Source: Hyphomicrobium methylovorum
GTDB taxonomy: Bacteria; Pseudomonadota; Alphaproteobacteria; Rhizobiales; Hyphomicrobiaceae
Reading direction: 5' to 3'
DNA length: 64,000 nucleotides
NCBI RefSeq assembly: GCF_013626205.1
Contig: NZ_QHJE01000001.1
Span: 1,612,001 to 1,676,000 of the forward strand
A program made the translations under genes and the position numbers. Positions 27,197 through 36,603 of the stretch are shown one piece after another (the stretch's first letter is position 1; each line of letters begins with the position of its first letter). The notes beneath the pieces are model-generated. The model was not told the origin of the DNA. It saw only the letters and a list, made by a program, of their open reading frames with translations, and searched no databases.

Positions 27197-28507
27197 TCAA
27201 TGTGCAGCTGCAAGTCTCGGAAATACATCACGATACCCAAGTGCCTCTGGATCGAACATGACGTCGCGGCGGGTTAGCGGACGGGCCAGAGCGAGGCCTT
27301 CGAGGGTCCGGCACCGCGACAAAGCTACATAAGTCTGGCCATGCGCGAAGGTTCCCCCGCCCAGATCAACATAGACCTTGTCGAGCGTCAGCCCCTGCGC
27401 CTTGTGAATCGTGAGAGCCCAAGCGAGGCGCAGCGGAAACTGCTTGAAGGTGCCGGCGACCGTCTCGACAATTTTTTCCGACGCTTGGTCGAAGGCGTAA
27501 CGCCGATGTTCCCACGCGGCGGGTTCGACCTCATGCTCGCGGTCACCAATCTCAACGAACACCTGATTGTGTGTGAGGCGAGAAATGCGGGCAATCGTTC
27601 CGTTCACCCAACGCTTGTCGGGATCGTTCCGCAGCAACATCACTTTGGCGCCGGGCTTGAGTTCAAGTGCTGTTTCGGCCGGTTCGACGGTGGTTGAAAA
27701 GTCGCCGGTTACCGTCGCGTCGAAACGCTGGACGGGCCCTTCGAGGGCTGCGAGATAGCGGCTGTTGATGCGGCGCGCGGCGGCGTTGGTGGTGGTCAGG
27801 ATGACATAAGGTTCGCCTTCCGAAAGCGTTCGGATCGGGCTGACGCGTTTGTTGATGAAAGCGAGATCTTCGTCGCTGACGTTGCCGTCACGGACGGCGT
27901 TAAGGACACGGATCAGGCTTGAATCCGTCTGGCGGAAGATCTGTTCGAGTTCCAGCAGTGCCGTGCCAGGTCCTTCCTGCAGAGCGGGCACGCGAAAGAA
28001 AAAGGGACTGCCATGGGTTTCGATCAGGTGCGTCAGGACTTCGGGTTCCTGCACGACAGGCGGCAGTTGATGCAGATCGGCAAATAGCAGCATTCGCACG
28101 CCGCCGAACGGTTCGCGCGCGCGTCCGCGATTTACTCTCAGTGCTTTGTCGATTGCCCACATCAGGTCGGAGCGGACCATCGATGCTTCGTCGATGACGA
28201 GGTATTCGAGTTTGCGCATCACGCGGCCGTTGCGGCTCCGGCGAATGTCGCTTTCCTGCACGAGACGCGGTGGAAATCCGAAAAACGAATGGATCGTCTG
28301 TCCGCCGATGTTGATCGCGGCGAGACCGGTCGGCGCCAGAACAACCATGCGTTCGGCATAGGCGTCGCGGAGCGCTTTCAGCAGGGTTGATTTGCCGGTG
28401 CCCGCGCGTCCCGTCACGAATAGATTGCCGCCGCCGCGCTCTTCAAGAAAAGCCGCCGCGCGCTCGAATGCGGGAGTGGGCGTCACGTCTTTTGGCCAAG
28501 CGATCAC
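27197..28507 (-). CDS. Pif1/RecD-like superfamily 1 helicase (short form)
   Basis: ATPase of 436 aa. Walker A is GRAGTGKST (residues 33-41), followed by the Pif1 motif APTGLAAINIGGQTIHSFFGFP, Walker B YLVIDEASMVRSDLM, the ATQ-type motif QLPPV and the C-terminal UvrD-C-like motif LAWALTIHKAQGLTLDKVYVDLGG. This is the compact bacterial Pif1-like layout: no nuclease or RecD N-terminal domain. Such enzymes unwind 5' to 3' and can deal with G-quadruplex or R-loop structures, but the cellular role is not known. It is monocistronic. Confidence 0.88.
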   Translation of the reverse strand: MIAWPKDVTPTPAFERAAAFLEERGGGNLFVTGRAGTGKSTLLKALRDAYAERMVVLAPTGLAAINIGGQTIHSFFGFPPRLVQESDIRRSRNGRVMRKLEYLVIDEASMVRSDLMWAIDKALRVNRGRAREPFGGVRMLLFADLHQLPPVVQEPEVLTHLIETHGSPFFFRVPALQEGPGTALLELEQIFRQTDSSLIRVLNAVRDGNVSDEDLAFINKRVSPIRTLSEGEPYVILTTTNAAARRINSRYLAALEGPVQRFDATVTGDFSTTVEPAETALELKPGAKVMLLRNDPDKRWVNGTIARISRLTHNQVFVEIGDREHEVEPAAWEHRRYAFDQASEKIVETVAGTFKQFPLRLAWALTIHKAQGLTLDKVYVDLGGGTFAHGQTYVALSRCRTLEGLALARPLTRRDVMFDPEALGYRDVFPRLAAAH

Positions 28508-28654
28508 GCTACCATCCGGAAAATTGGGTCATGGAAGCGGAGCTGGCCTTGGGCGCTCGCCGGGCAATGGCCCAGCGGCCGATTCAGTTGGATTGTCAAA
28601 AGAGAAACAAAGCAGCCCGGAGAAGTCAAATCCAGAGAGTGGCTGGACGCGATA

Positions 28655-28683
28655 CAAAACGGGCGGCCCGATTGGGACCGCCC
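28655..28683 (-). terminator. Rho-independent-type terminator
   Basis: Minus strand: GGGCGG / CCGCCC (28678-28683 with 28661-28666) with inner G/C pairs, followed by GTTTTG. It ends the small secreted-protein gene at 28706-28963. Confidence 0.65.
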
Positions 28684-28705
28684 GCGAAAATGACTGTCGG
28701 AGAGA

Positions 28706-28963
28706 TTAGTCAGCCGAGAGGACGATCAACTTGAAGTCCTTGTCGAACTTCAGGTCGTAGTTGCGGCCGTCCTTGCACTTGGCGTCGTCAAGTTCATACA
28801 CGCCGGTGCCTTCGGTTTCCTTTTCCCACTTGCCGCCTTCGCAGCCCCAGGCTGCAGCCGCTGCGGTTGCGCTTTTCGCTTCCTCATCGCTGAGTGGTGT
28901 GTCTGCGAACGCAGGGGCAGACAGAGCGAACAAAGCACAAGCTGCAATTGCAGAACGGTTCAT
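28706..28963 (-). CDS. Small secreted protein, PepSY-like size
   Basis: An 85-residue protein with a clean signal peptide (MNRSAIAACALFALSAPAFA, cleaved before DTPLS). GGAG is 6-7 bases upstream of ATG 28963. The mature 65 residues contain AAAAWGCEGGKWEKETEGTG and a paired Cys in DDAKCKDGRNYDLKFDKDFKLI, a pattern seen in short periplasmic proteins annotated as PepSY-like in rhizobia. Two cysteines probably form a disulfide. It has its own terminator. Function unknown. Confidence 0.75.
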   Translation of the reverse strand: MNRSAIAACALFALSAPAFADTPLSDEEAKSATAAAAAWGCEGGKWEKETEGTGVYELDDAKCKDGRNYDLKFDKDFKLIVLSAD

Positions 28964-29073
28964 GGAGGTCTCCTTCGGTAGGGTTCGAAGTTTAACACAT
29001 GGAGCGGGAACAAGTTCCCGACGTGTTTCTATAAGTTCCCTAGCGAGACTCACTCATGAGGCACGGCGGCGCA

Positions 29074-30909
29074 TTAAGCTGCGCCGCGTTCCGTTTCACG
29101 TTTGCGTTCTTGACGTTTGCGCTCATTGGGATCGAGCCAACGCTTCCGCAGGCGGATCGATTTCGGCGTGATCTCCACCAACTCTTCGTCGGTGATGTAG
29201 CTCATTGCCTTTTCAAGCGTGAGGCGCATCGGCGGTGTCAGCAACACAGCATCGTCTTTGCCGGAAGCGCGGACGTTCGTGAGCTTCTTGCCTTTGAGAA
29301 CGTTGACCTCGAGATCATTCTCGCGCGAGTGCTCGCCGACGATCATACCTTCGTAGACGCGATCTTGCGGGCTGACCATGAAGGGGCCGCGGTCCTGCAA
29401 ATTGAAGATCGCGTAAGCAACTGCTTCGCCTGTTCCGTTCGAAATAAGCACGCCTGTGCGGCGTCCGGCGATGTCGCCTTTGAACGGTTTGTAGGCGTGA
29501 AAGAGCTTGTTCATGATGCCAGTGCCGCGCGTGTCCGACAGCAGCTCTGCCTGATAGCCAAGCAGGCCGCGCGTCGGAACATGAAGCACCATGCGCGTGC
29601 GTCCGCCGCCTGACGGGCGCATTTCCAGCAAGTCGCCTTTGCGCTCGGAGAGCTTCGATACGACGACGCCGGTATATCCGTCGTCGACGTCGACGATGAC
29701 TTCTTCGATGGGTTCGAGGCGCTGCCCGGATTCGGGATCGATTTCAAACACGACCTTGGGTCGCGAGACCGTCAGCTCGAAGCCTTCGCGGCGCATGTTC
29801 TCAAGCAGAATTGCAAGCTGAAGCTCGCCGCGGCCGGAGACGGTGAAGCTGTCCTTGTCTTCATTTTCAACAACGCGGATGGCGATGTTGCGCTCAGCTT
29901 CCTTCAGCAAGCGGTCGCGGATCACGCGGCTCTGAACCTTGTCGCCTTCCTGACCGGCAAAGGGGCCGTCGTTGATGCGGAAGTTCATCGACAGCGTCGG
30001 CGGATCGACGGGCTGCGCGGGAAGCGGCTCTTCGACAGAAGGATCGCACAACGTATCGGCGACGTTCGCCAAGCTCATTCCGGCCAGTGCGATGATGTCT
30101 CCAGCGCCAGCGGATTCGACCGGACTTCTTTCCAAGCCGCGAAACGCAAGCACTTTTTGCACGCGGAACTGCTCAAGCACGTTGCCGTCGCGATCGAGGG
30201 CTTTGAGAGATTGGTTCGGCTTGACGGTTCCCGATGTGACGCGGCCGGTCAGAATTCGACCGAGGAACGGGTCGGCGTCGAGGGTCGTCGCAAGCATGCG
30301 GAACGGACCGTCGTCGACTGCCGGCGGCGGCACGTGATCGAGGATGAGATCGAACATCGGCGCGAGGTTTTCTTGCGGACCCGAAGGATCGCGCGCCATC
30401 CAGCCGTTGCGGCCGGATCCGTAGAGAATGGGAAAGTCGAGCTGCTCGTCGGTGGCGTCGAGATTGGCGAACAGGTCGAAGACTTCATTGAGCACGTCGA
30501 GGTGGCGCTCGTCGGGGCGGTCGATCTTGTTGATGGCGACGATCGGGCGGAGACCGCGCTTCAGCGCTTTGGAGACGACGAATTTCGTCTGCGGAAGCGG
30601 GCCTTCCGAAGCGTCGACCAGAACGATGACGCCGTCGACCATGTTGAGGATGCGTTCGACCTCGCCGCCGAAGTCGGCGTGGCCCGGCGTATCAACGATG
30701 TTGATGTGCGTGCCTTTCCACTCGACGCTCGTGCACTTGGCGAGAATGGTAATGCCGCGCTCGCGCTCGATGTCGTTGGAGTCCATGGCCCGTTCCGCGA
30801 CCTTCTGATTCTCGCGGAAGGAGCCGGACTGTTTCAGAAGTTCGTCGACGAGTGTCGTTTTGCCATGGTCGACGTGTGCAATGATCGCGATGTTGCGAAG
30901 GGCTGCCAT
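29074..30909 (-). CDS. typA: Ribosome-associated GTPase TypA/BipA
   Basis: Translational GTPase of 611 aa, related to EF-G and LepA, which helps 50S assembly at low temperature and under stress. G1 is AHVDHGKTT (residues 11-19), G3 [16 protein letters not shown]4 NKIDRPDER. Domains II-III and V and the BipA-specific C-terminus ([18 protein letters not shown], then [20 protein letters not shown]) are complete. Start ATG 30909 is the family N-terminus. Single gene; no operon partner is evident. Confidence 0.97.
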   Translation of the reverse strand: MAALRNIAIIAHVDHGKTTLVDELLKQSGSFRENQKVAERAMDSNDIERERGITILAKCTSVEWKGTHINIVDTPGHADFGGEVERILNMVDGVIVLVDASEGPLPQTKFVVSKALKRGLRPIVAINKIDRPDERHLDVLNEVFDLFANLDATDEQLDFPILYGSGRNGWMARDPSGPQENLAPMFDLILDHVPPPAVDDGPFRMLATTLDADPFLGRILTGRVTSGTVKPNQSLKALDRDGNVLEQFRVQKVLAFRGLERSPVESAGAGDIIALAGMSLANVADTLCDPSVEEPLPAQPVDPPTLSMNFRINDGPFAGQEGDKVQSRVIRDRLLKEAERNIAIRVVENEDKDSFTVSGRGELQLAILLENMRREGFELTVSRPKVVFEIDPESGQRLEPIEEVIVDVDDGYTGVVVSKLSERKGDLLEMRPSGGGRTRMVLHVPTRGLLGYQAELLSDTRGTGIMNKLFHAYKPFKGDIAGRRTGVLISNGTGEAVAYAIFNLQDRGPFMVSPQDRVYEGMIVGEHSRENDLEVNVLKGKKLTNVRASGKDDAVLLTPPMRLTLEKAMSYITDEELVEITPKSIRLRKRWLDPNERKRQERKRETERGAA

Positions 30910-31032
30910 CTTTATCCCGAATTCAGAAGCGCCAGCTGCTGCGGCGCAATAAGGGTTGGCAACTAGCACAGCCAATGGGTGCGCGGCTAGGCGCGCGTGC
31001 GAGACGCGCCCTGCGGCGTATCTGTCGCAGGG

Positions 31033-31800
31033 TCAGCTCCGGGGGCGCTCATCCTGCTCGTTGGCCCGAAGTCCGTTCAAAAAGGTGTCCAAGTCCGGTC
31101 TGGACGTCGGATCGCGCTCCAAGCGGCGGCGCTGGTTTTCTTCCATCACGCGAGCGGACACGTCCGCCCCAGCGGTCTTCAGGCGCCGTGCTCCCGAAAT
31201 CAGCAGAGGGTGGTTTGGCTCTTCGAGGTCCAGTTCTTCGAGGAACGTTTCGCGCAGGGCATAGAACGCCTGGAGGATCGCGTCGCGGACGAGGGTCTTT
31301 TGCTCGATCGTCACTTCGCCCGCCGTGCGGCGCGGATCGAGCGTTTCAAGCGCCCGGCGCATGTCGTGCAGCGGGGCATAGGGGTAGAGGCCGATCAGGC
31401 CGCCGGTTTCGCCCGCGTTGCGGTAGACGATGCGCATCGTGTCGATGGTTTCGCTGACCTTGTAGAAGGCCGCGAGATAGTCATCGGTCGCGAGATAAGG
31501 CTTCTCGCAGGTGCTGAGCAGCAGCGATTTGGTGCGGACGATGTTGCGCCATTCCTCTTCGAGGCTTTCGACGAACTTCGAGCGCTTCTGGAAAATGTTG
31601 GAAATGTAGGCGACGCCGCCGGTGGCAATCAGCAACGACATATCGCGCATGAAGTCGTAGATTTTGTTGGCTGCGGAAATGACGAACGGCGGCAGGCCGG
31701 GGACGTCTTCGGCGAACTTCGACGCGAGCAAAAGTATCAATACGATCGCCAGCAGCCAGTAAAGGCGCGTCAGCGTGCGGTTTACGGAAACGCGGGTCAT
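31033..31800 (-). CDS. Membrane protein of unknown function
   Basis: A 255-residue protein with two N-terminal membrane helices (about 12-28 and 53-70), then a helical cytoplasmic domain with FQKRSKFVESLEEEWRNIVRTK, LAAFYKVSETIDTMRIVYRNAGETGGLIGLYPYAP-type sequence near 110-145, and AFYALRETFLEELDLEEPNHP. The family is not recognised. The C-terminus is charged (ENQRRRLERDPTSRPDL). It lies between typA and the frameshifted gene on the same strand. It may be a small membrane sensor, but there is no direct evidence. Confidence 0.7.
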   Translation of the reverse strand: MTRVSVNRTLTRLYWLLAIVLILLLASKFAEDVPGLPPFVISAANKIYDFMRDMSLLIATGGVAYISNIFQKRSKFVESLEEEWRNIVRTKSLLLSTCEKPYLATDDYLAAFYKVSETIDTMRIVYRNAGETGGLIGLYPYAPLHDMRRALETLDPRRTAGEVTIEQKTLVRDAILQAFYALRETFLEELDLEEPNHPLLISGARRLKTAGADVSARVMEENQRRRLERDPTSRPDLDTFLNGLRANEQDERPRS

Positions 31801-31986
31801 GGGTTCGCCGTTGGGGATGCCATCGAGATTGGCCGTGATGGCGCACCTTAGCCCTCTCGCGAGGGGAGCGGGGGCGTCGGGTCAAGTTTGACGGACGTTT
31901 CAAGGCCGCGTTATGGCCGCAGAGCAACCCTCCGCGGCCTGAAGGCCTGAACTCCGGCCCGATCCGGGATCAAATTCGATCCTCCG

Positions 31987-32521
31987 CTACTCGGCGCGGC
32001 GGATCGTGAACTTGATCGCGTCTTCGCCGAAGCCACTCAATTCGACCGCGAAGGGGCCGGGCGCAATCTCAAAGCGGACACTCTTTCGCAGGCCCTCACA
32101 ATCGGTTTTGCCTGAGTGAAGACGACGACTTAAGCGCTTTGCCGTTCTGGACGACGTTGATCCAGCCCTTCTTCGGCAGCGAGATTTGATACGTGGCTGC
32201 GTCTGACAGGCCTGCAAAATGCACGACACCGCCCAAGGCGTCCGCTGGCGCGTCCTTGGCTTTGTCGGAATCCGCCGCTGTTAAGCCCGCCTTTGCAATT
32301 GGCACGAGGCTCAGCGCGATGGCTTTGCCCGGCAAGGTGGCAAGCGTGGCACCGGACGCGGCGGGCTCGGCGTCGGACGCCTTCAACCATTCGATTTCCG
32401 TTGTAACGGGCCAGGCAAATGACGCGCAGCCGCCCGGCTCGGCAGCAAACGTGCCGACGCTGAGCGGAAGGGCGAACAAACCTGCGCAGATGATCCGCGC
32501 GCAAACGGTATTGTGTTTCAT
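31987..32521 (-). pseudogene. Secreted protein gene broken by a one-base frameshift
   Basis: The first frame (32521 down to 32119) gives a signal peptide and KKGWINVVQNGKALKSSS; the continuing family sequence HSGKTDCEGLRKSVRFEIAP, ending in IKFTIRRAE at 31987, is in another frame. Removing one T near 32119-32120 (minus strand TCGTCTTCACTCAGG) restores a 177-residue protein with no gap in the expected motif GKAL-xxx-H[ST]GKTDC. It is therefore a recent insertion, a sequencing error, or a site of programmed slippage. The intact form is a periplasmic protein of unknown role, probably linked to the Mop-type gene whose stop overlaps its start (TGATG). Confidence 0.82.
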
Positions 32522-32727
32522 CAGTCGATCGCAACCATAACGTCCGACGACTTGATGATAGCAGAGGCGGTCTGGCCCTTCTTCAAGCCGAGGTCATCAA
32601 CCGATTCATTGGTGATCGACGCGGTTACGATTGCGCCGCCAACATCAATGCGGACGTGAGCCGTCGTCGTTCCTTTGACGACGTCGACGATTGTGCCTTT
32701 GAGGACGTTTCGTGCGCTGATCTTCAT
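32521..32727 (-). CDS. Mop-type molybdate-binding (TOBE) protein
   Basis: A 68-residue single TOBE/Mop domain (SARNVLKGTIVDVVKGTTTAHVRIDVGGAIVTA, then SVDDLGLKKGQTASAIIKSSDVMVAI), the fold that binds molybdate or tungstate as a hexamer (molbindin). It probably buffers molybdate in the cytoplasm. The stop overlaps the start of the next gene as TGATG, so the two are translationally coupled. No mod transporter or molybdoenzyme gene is nearby. Confidence 0.9.
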   Translation of the reverse strand: MKISARNVLKGTIVDVVKGTTTAHVRIDVGGAIVTASITNESVDDLGLKKGQTASAIIKSSDVMVAID

Positions 32728-32772
32728 GGGGGACTCCAGGTCTCATCAGTTGTGAACGGCAGGCTAGCAAAG

Positions 32773-32784
32773 AATTCGCGAATT
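32773..32784. promoter_or_regulatory. Perfect 12-bp palindrome upstream of the Mop-type gene
   Basis: AATTCGCGAATT lies 46 bases before the Mop-gene start and inside the gap after aguB. It could be an operator; the regulator is unknown and chance occurrence is not excluded. Confidence 0.25.
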
Positions 32785-32808
32785 GGCTCCTGAGTTTTCC
32801 ATCAGATC

Positions 32809-33675
32809 CTAGATGATGCTTTTTGCGTAGAGGTCTGTGCGGCGATCGCGGAAGAAACCCCAGTCGGCGCGGTAGTTCGCAATCTCATCGAGATTGAAGG
32901 TGTGCGCGAGAGTGCCTTCGTCGGTCGCGCCGAGCGACTCAACAACTTCGCCTGTGTGATCGACGATGAACGAGTGGCCGTAGAATTTCTGACGCGCGCC
33001 GTCGTTGTCTTCCTCGCCGAGGCGGTTGGCTGCAACGACCGGAATTGCGTTTGAAACAGCGTGGCCCTGCATGGCGCGCTGCCATTGCAGATGGGTATCG
33101 AGTGTCGAGTCGTAAGGCTCCGATCCGATCGCGGTTGGATAGAACAGAATTTCCGCGCCTTCGAGCACCATTGCGCGTGCGCATTCCGGGTACCACTGGT
33201 CCCAGCAGATGCCGACGCCGATCCGTCCATGCTTCGTCGTCCAGGCTTTGAAGCCGGTATCGCCAGGACGGAAGTAATATTTCTCCTGGTAGCCCGGGCC
33301 ATCAGGAATATGGCTTTTGCGATAGATGCCAAGGATCGTGCCGTCAGCGTCGGCAATTGCGATGCTGTTGTAATAACGCGGGCCGTCCTTCTCGAAGAAC
33401 GAGATCGGAATGACGACGCCGAGTTCTTTGGCGAGATCCTTGAATCTCAGGACGCAGGGATGCTCGGCGGCCGCGTGAGCCGTTGCGAACCATTTCGGAT
33501 CCTGGCGCGTGCAGAAGTAGATGCCCTGGAACAGTTCCGACGGCAGAATGACTTGCGCGCCCTTCTTCGCAGCGTCGCGAACGAGGCGCTCGGTCTTGGC
33601 GATGTTGGCTTCGAGATCATGTCCGTAGGAGGTTTGAATCGCTCCGACGGTGATCTCACGAGTCCGCTTCGACAT
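32809..33675 (-). CDS. aguB: N-carbamoylputrescine amidase
   Basis: Nitrilase-superfamily hydrolase (288 aa) that converts N-carbamoylputrescine to putrescine, CO2 and ammonia. The Glu-Lys-Cys triad is Glu47 (LPSELFQG), Lys120 (YRKSHIPDGPGYQEK) and Cys157 (GICWDQWYPE). IPDGPGYQEKYYFRPGD is characteristic of AguB. Start ATG 33675 overlaps the aguA stop as TGATG, so the two are translationally coupled and read as one polyamine-synthesis operon. Confidence 0.96.
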   Translation of the reverse strand: MSKRTREITVGAIQTSYGHDLEANIAKTERLVRDAAKKGAQVILPSELFQGIYFCTRQDPKWFATAHAAAEHPCVLRFKDLAKELGVVIPISFFEKDGPRYYNSIAIADADGTILGIYRKSHIPDGPGYQEKYYFRPGDTGFKAWTTKHGRIGVGICWDQWYPECARAMVLEGAEILFYPTAIGSEPYDSTLDTHLQWQRAMQGHAVSNAIPVVAANRLGEEDNDGARQKFYGHSFIVDHTGEVVESLGATDEGTLAHTFNLDEIANYRADWGFFRDRRTDLYAKSII

Positions 33676-34703
33676 CAGGCCGGCTCCTGCTGGGTGATGC
33701 AATGAAAAGATCCGCCGCCCGCTGTGCCGCATCCAAGAAGGCCGCGCGAAGATACTCCGACGACGGCGCGGGTGGTGAAGACGGTTTGCAGTGCTTGAAG
33801 CGCTGCGGCTTCCGTTTCGGTGCCATAGATTGGAACGACGACGACGCCATTGGCGATGACGAAATTCATATGCGAGGCCGGTGAGATGTCGCCCAAAGCA
33901 TTGCGGTAAAGTCCGACGCCCGGAATGCGCACGACTTCGAGCTTGCGGCCGGTTGCATCGGTTTCGCGTTCAAGTGTTGCAGCGATCGCGTCGAGCGTCG
34001 CAGCGTTGGGGTCATCGGGACCGGCGGGCGCCTGGCAGACAACGCGACCCGGAGCGACGAAGCGGGCGATGTTATCGATGTGACCATCGGTGTGGTCGTT
34101 CTGAAGTCCTTCGTCGATCCAGATGATCTTTTTCGCACCAAAGGCTTCGGTGAGGGCCGCTTCCGCGTCCGCGTTGGACCATCCGTTGCGATTGGGATTC
34201 AGCAGCGTCTGTCGCGTCGTTAGAATGGTGCCCTGGCCGTCATGATCGACCGCGCCGCCTTCGAGCACGAACGGAAAGCGGCGGACGTTCGTTTTCGCTA
34301 AGCGAGCGATGTCGTCGCCCACGGTCGCGTCGTCCGGCAAATCGTATTTGCCACCCCAGCTATTGGTCGCAAAACGGAGGGCGACGGGCGCTGCGCCGTC
34401 GTGCGCGAAAATCGGACCCGTATCGCGTAGCCAGATGTCGCCGTACTTGGCCGGGATGACTTCGGCGATGTCGGTTGAGAACGCGGCGTGTGCAGTCGCC
34501 TCGGCCTCAGGGCCGTTGGCGAGGATGCGAACTTTATTGCCTGCCACGCTGAGCGCGCGTACGAGGGCCGCCACGTCACGCCGCGGCGTTTCGAGGTCGC
34601 CGTTCCATTCGTCGGCGTTCGCGGGCCATGCCGTCCAGATTGCTTTCTGCGGCGCCCATTCGGCGGGGGTCGTGACGGCGGCGCTGGACAATGCAGTCTC
34701 CAT
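33675..34703 (-). CDS. aguA: Agmatine deiminase
   Basis: Guanidino-modifying enzyme of 342 aa that turns agmatine into N-carbamoylputrescine and ammonia. Nucleophile Cys335 sits in the C-terminal GGGSFHCITQQ motif; EGGAVDHDGQGTILTT, WIDEGLQNDHTDGHIDNIARF and YGDIWLRDTGPIF supply the acid and substrate contacts. Start ATG 34703 (METALSS) is preferred; the frame opens 25 codons earlier with Arg-rich sequence. With aguB it gives a complete arginine-decarboxylase-dependent putrescine route, but no adc/speA gene is in the window. Confidence 0.96.
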   Translation of the reverse strand: METALSSAAVTTPAEWAPQKAIWTAWPANADEWNGDLETPRRDVAALVRALSVAGNKVRILANGPEAEATAHAAFSTDIAEVIPAKYGDIWLRDTGPIFAHDGAAPVALRFATNSWGGKYDLPDDATVGDDIARLAKTNVRRFPFVLEGGAVDHDGQGTILTTRQTLLNPNRNGWSNADAEAALTEAFGAKKIIWIDEGLQNDHTDGHIDNIARFVAPGRVVCQAPAGPDDPNAATLDAIAATLERETDATGRKLEVVRIPGVGLYRNALGDISPASHMNFVIANGVVVVPIYGTETEAAALQALQTVFTTRAVVGVSSRGLLGCGTAGGGSFHCITQQEPA

Positions 34704-34829
34704 GACTTCAGCGGGTCTTCGGCTTTTGGTGGGCGTAGCACGGCGCAACGCGCGCCGCCTGGTGCCGCGTGACCGCATGTCGTGGACCGCGCGCGAGGTG
34801 TCAAGCCCAACGGCTCAAGGCATTTATTA

Positions 34830-36491
34830 TCAGGTTACCATGACGACCATTGCGTCAGCGATTTCCTGCGGTCCCTGGACCACATGAGTTGCGCCACAGG
34901 CCGTCAGATGGTCGACCTCGTCGTCGGAGCGGCCGCGGGCGATGATCGGCAGCGTCGGATTGGCGGCTCGCGCCTGAGCCACGATCTGGCCGCCTTCGAA
35001 GCCGTCGGGCACTGCCACCAGCAGCCACCTTGCCTGCTCGATGTTGGAATACTGCAGCAGTTCGACGCCGTTTCCAGCCACGGCTTCGACGTTGCGCTCG
35101 TTGAGCTTGGCAACGGCGCCGTCGTTTTCGTCGATGACGTAAAGCGCTATGCCGCGACTTTCGAGTGCGTCGCCGATGCGATGACCAACCCGGTCGTAAC
35201 CAACCAAAACCGCATGCCCGGTCAGCGTCGACTTATCGATTTTGACGACCGGATCGTCCGGCTCGGGCGCCGCGAGTTCGGGCGGCGCGTGCTTGGCCCT
35301 GTAGGCTTGATAGCGATCGAGTGCATGGAACAGGAACGGGTTCAACATGATCGACACGAGCGCACCGGCGAGAATCAACTCGCGGCCGAGATCCGGCAAG
35401 ACACCGAGCGCGGTGCCAAGGCCTGCGAGGATAAATGAGAACTCGCCGATCTGCGCCAGACTGACGGAGATCGTCAGCGCCGTCATCGTGCTGTAGCCGA
35501 AAATGCGCACAATGGCGAAGGCCGCTATCGATTTGCCGAACAGGATGATCCCTAGCGTCGCGAGCACGATGAGAGGTTCGCGCACCAGGATCGCGGGGTC
35601 GAACAGCATGCCGACGGATATGAAGAAGAGCACGGCAAACGCGTCGCGCAGAGGCAGCGTCTCGGTGGCGGCCTGCTGACTGAGCGTCGATTCACTCAGG
35701 ATCATGCCGGCGAAGAACGCACCAAGCGCAAACGACACGCCGAACAGGTGAGCCGACACGAACGCCGTTCCGAGCGCGATGGCCAACACGGCGAGGCGGA
35801 ACAACTCGCGGGATCCCGTGTGCGCGGCGTAGTGGAGGATCCAGGGGATGACGCGACGGCCGATAAACAGCATCGCGATAAAGAACGTCACGATCTGAGC
35901 CATCGTGAATGCGAACGTCATCAGGACGTCGCTCTGGGGCATCTTTCCGGCAGATTTTCCAGCGCCGAGCAGGCCGACGATCGCGGGCAGAAGGACCAGC
36001 GTCAGAACCATGACGAGGTCTTCGACGATCAGCCAGCCGACGGCAATGCGACCGCGGTCGGTGTTGAGCAGGCGCCGGGCCTGCATCGCGCGCAGCAGAA
36101 CGACTGTGCTGGCGCAAGAGAGCGAGAGGCCAAGCACGAAGCCAGCGCCCGGGTCCCAGCCGATGAAGTACGAAAGTAGGACGCCAAGAATGGTGGCGAC
36201 GCAGATTTGAACGATGGCGCCGGGGATCGCGATTTTGCGGACCGACCAAAGCTCCTGCAGCGAAAAATGCAGGCCGACGCCAAACATCAGAAGGATGATG
36301 CCGACTTCGGCCAACTCTGACGCGATGGCCTGGTCGGCAACGAAGCCGGGGGTTCTTGGCCCCAGGACGACGCCTGCGAGCAGGTATCCGACCAGTGGAG
36401 ATGCACGAAGCCGCTGAGCGATAGCCCCGAAAATGAACGCGAGGCTCAATCCGGCGACAATTGTAGCGACTAGCGGTGTTTCGTGCACCAT
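34830..36491 (-). CDS. ybaL: YbaL-like CPA2 cation:proton antiporter
   Basis: Inner-membrane transporter of 553 aa with about 12 helices (Na/H exchanger domain, 1-380) and a C-terminal Rossmann TrkA-N domain (about 400-520) that reads HAVLVGYDRVGHRIGDALES. The start ETPLVATIVAGLSLAFIFGAIAQRLR closely follows E. coli YbaL, so ATG 36491 is used although the frame continues to an ATG at 36533. The family exports K+ or H+ and the TrkA-N part senses nucleotide. A strong hairpin sits just before the start. Confidence 0.9.
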   Translation of the reverse strand: MVHETPLVATIVAGLSLAFIFGAIAQRLRASPLVGYLLAGVVLGPRTPGFVADQAIASELAEVGIILLMFGVGLHFSLQELWSVRKIAIPGAIVQICVATILGVLLSYFIGWDPGAGFVLGLSLSCASTVVLLRAMQARRLLNTDRGRIAVGWLIVEDLVMVLTLVLLPAIVGLLGAGKSAGKMPQSDVLMTFAFTMAQIVTFFIAMLFIGRRVIPWILHYAAHTGSRELFRLAVLAIALGTAFVSAHLFGVSFALGAFFAGMILSESTLSQQAATETLPLRDAFAVLFFISVGMLFDPAILVREPLIVLATLGIILFGKSIAAFAIVRIFGYSTMTALTISVSLAQIGEFSFILAGLGTALGVLPDLGRELILAGALVSIMLNPFLFHALDRYQAYRAKHAPPELAAPEPDDPVVKIDKSTLTGHAVLVGYDRVGHRIGDALESRGIALYVIDENDGAVAKLNERNVEAVAGNGVELLQYSNIEQARWLLVAVPDGFEGGQIVAQARAANPTLPIIARGRSDDEVDHLTACGATHVVQGPQEIADAMVVMVT

Positions 36492-36498
36492 TAGGGTT

Positions 36499-36525
36499 TG
36501 TGCGTCTCCAATAGGAAGACGCACA
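36499..36525 (-). promoter_or_regulatory. 9-bp hairpin just upstream of ybaL start
   Basis: Perfect inverted repeat 36499-36507 / 36517-36525 (TGTGCGTCT with AGACGCACA). In the mRNA it would form a hairpin 7 bases before the AUG at 36491, where the ribosome-binding site should be; no other Shine-Dalgarno is visible. It may reduce translation of this antiporter. If the start is at 36533 the hairpin is inside the coding region. Confidence 0.45.
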
Positions 36526-36532
36526 CTCTTCA

Positions 36533-36544
36533 TTACGCGCGTAA
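36533..36544. promoter_or_regulatory. Palindrome TTACGCGCGTAA upstream of ybaL
   Basis: Perfect 12-base palindrome about 42 bases upstream of the chosen ybaL start, in a short A+T-richer stretch; GGTTACGC follows at 36559. Possibly an operator; no regulator is assigned. Confidence 0.3.
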
Positions 36545-36603
36545 CGATTGCAACCGGTTACGCAATTATTCTCGCGCGACTAATTTGTGACGCATAGAGA
36601 CGA

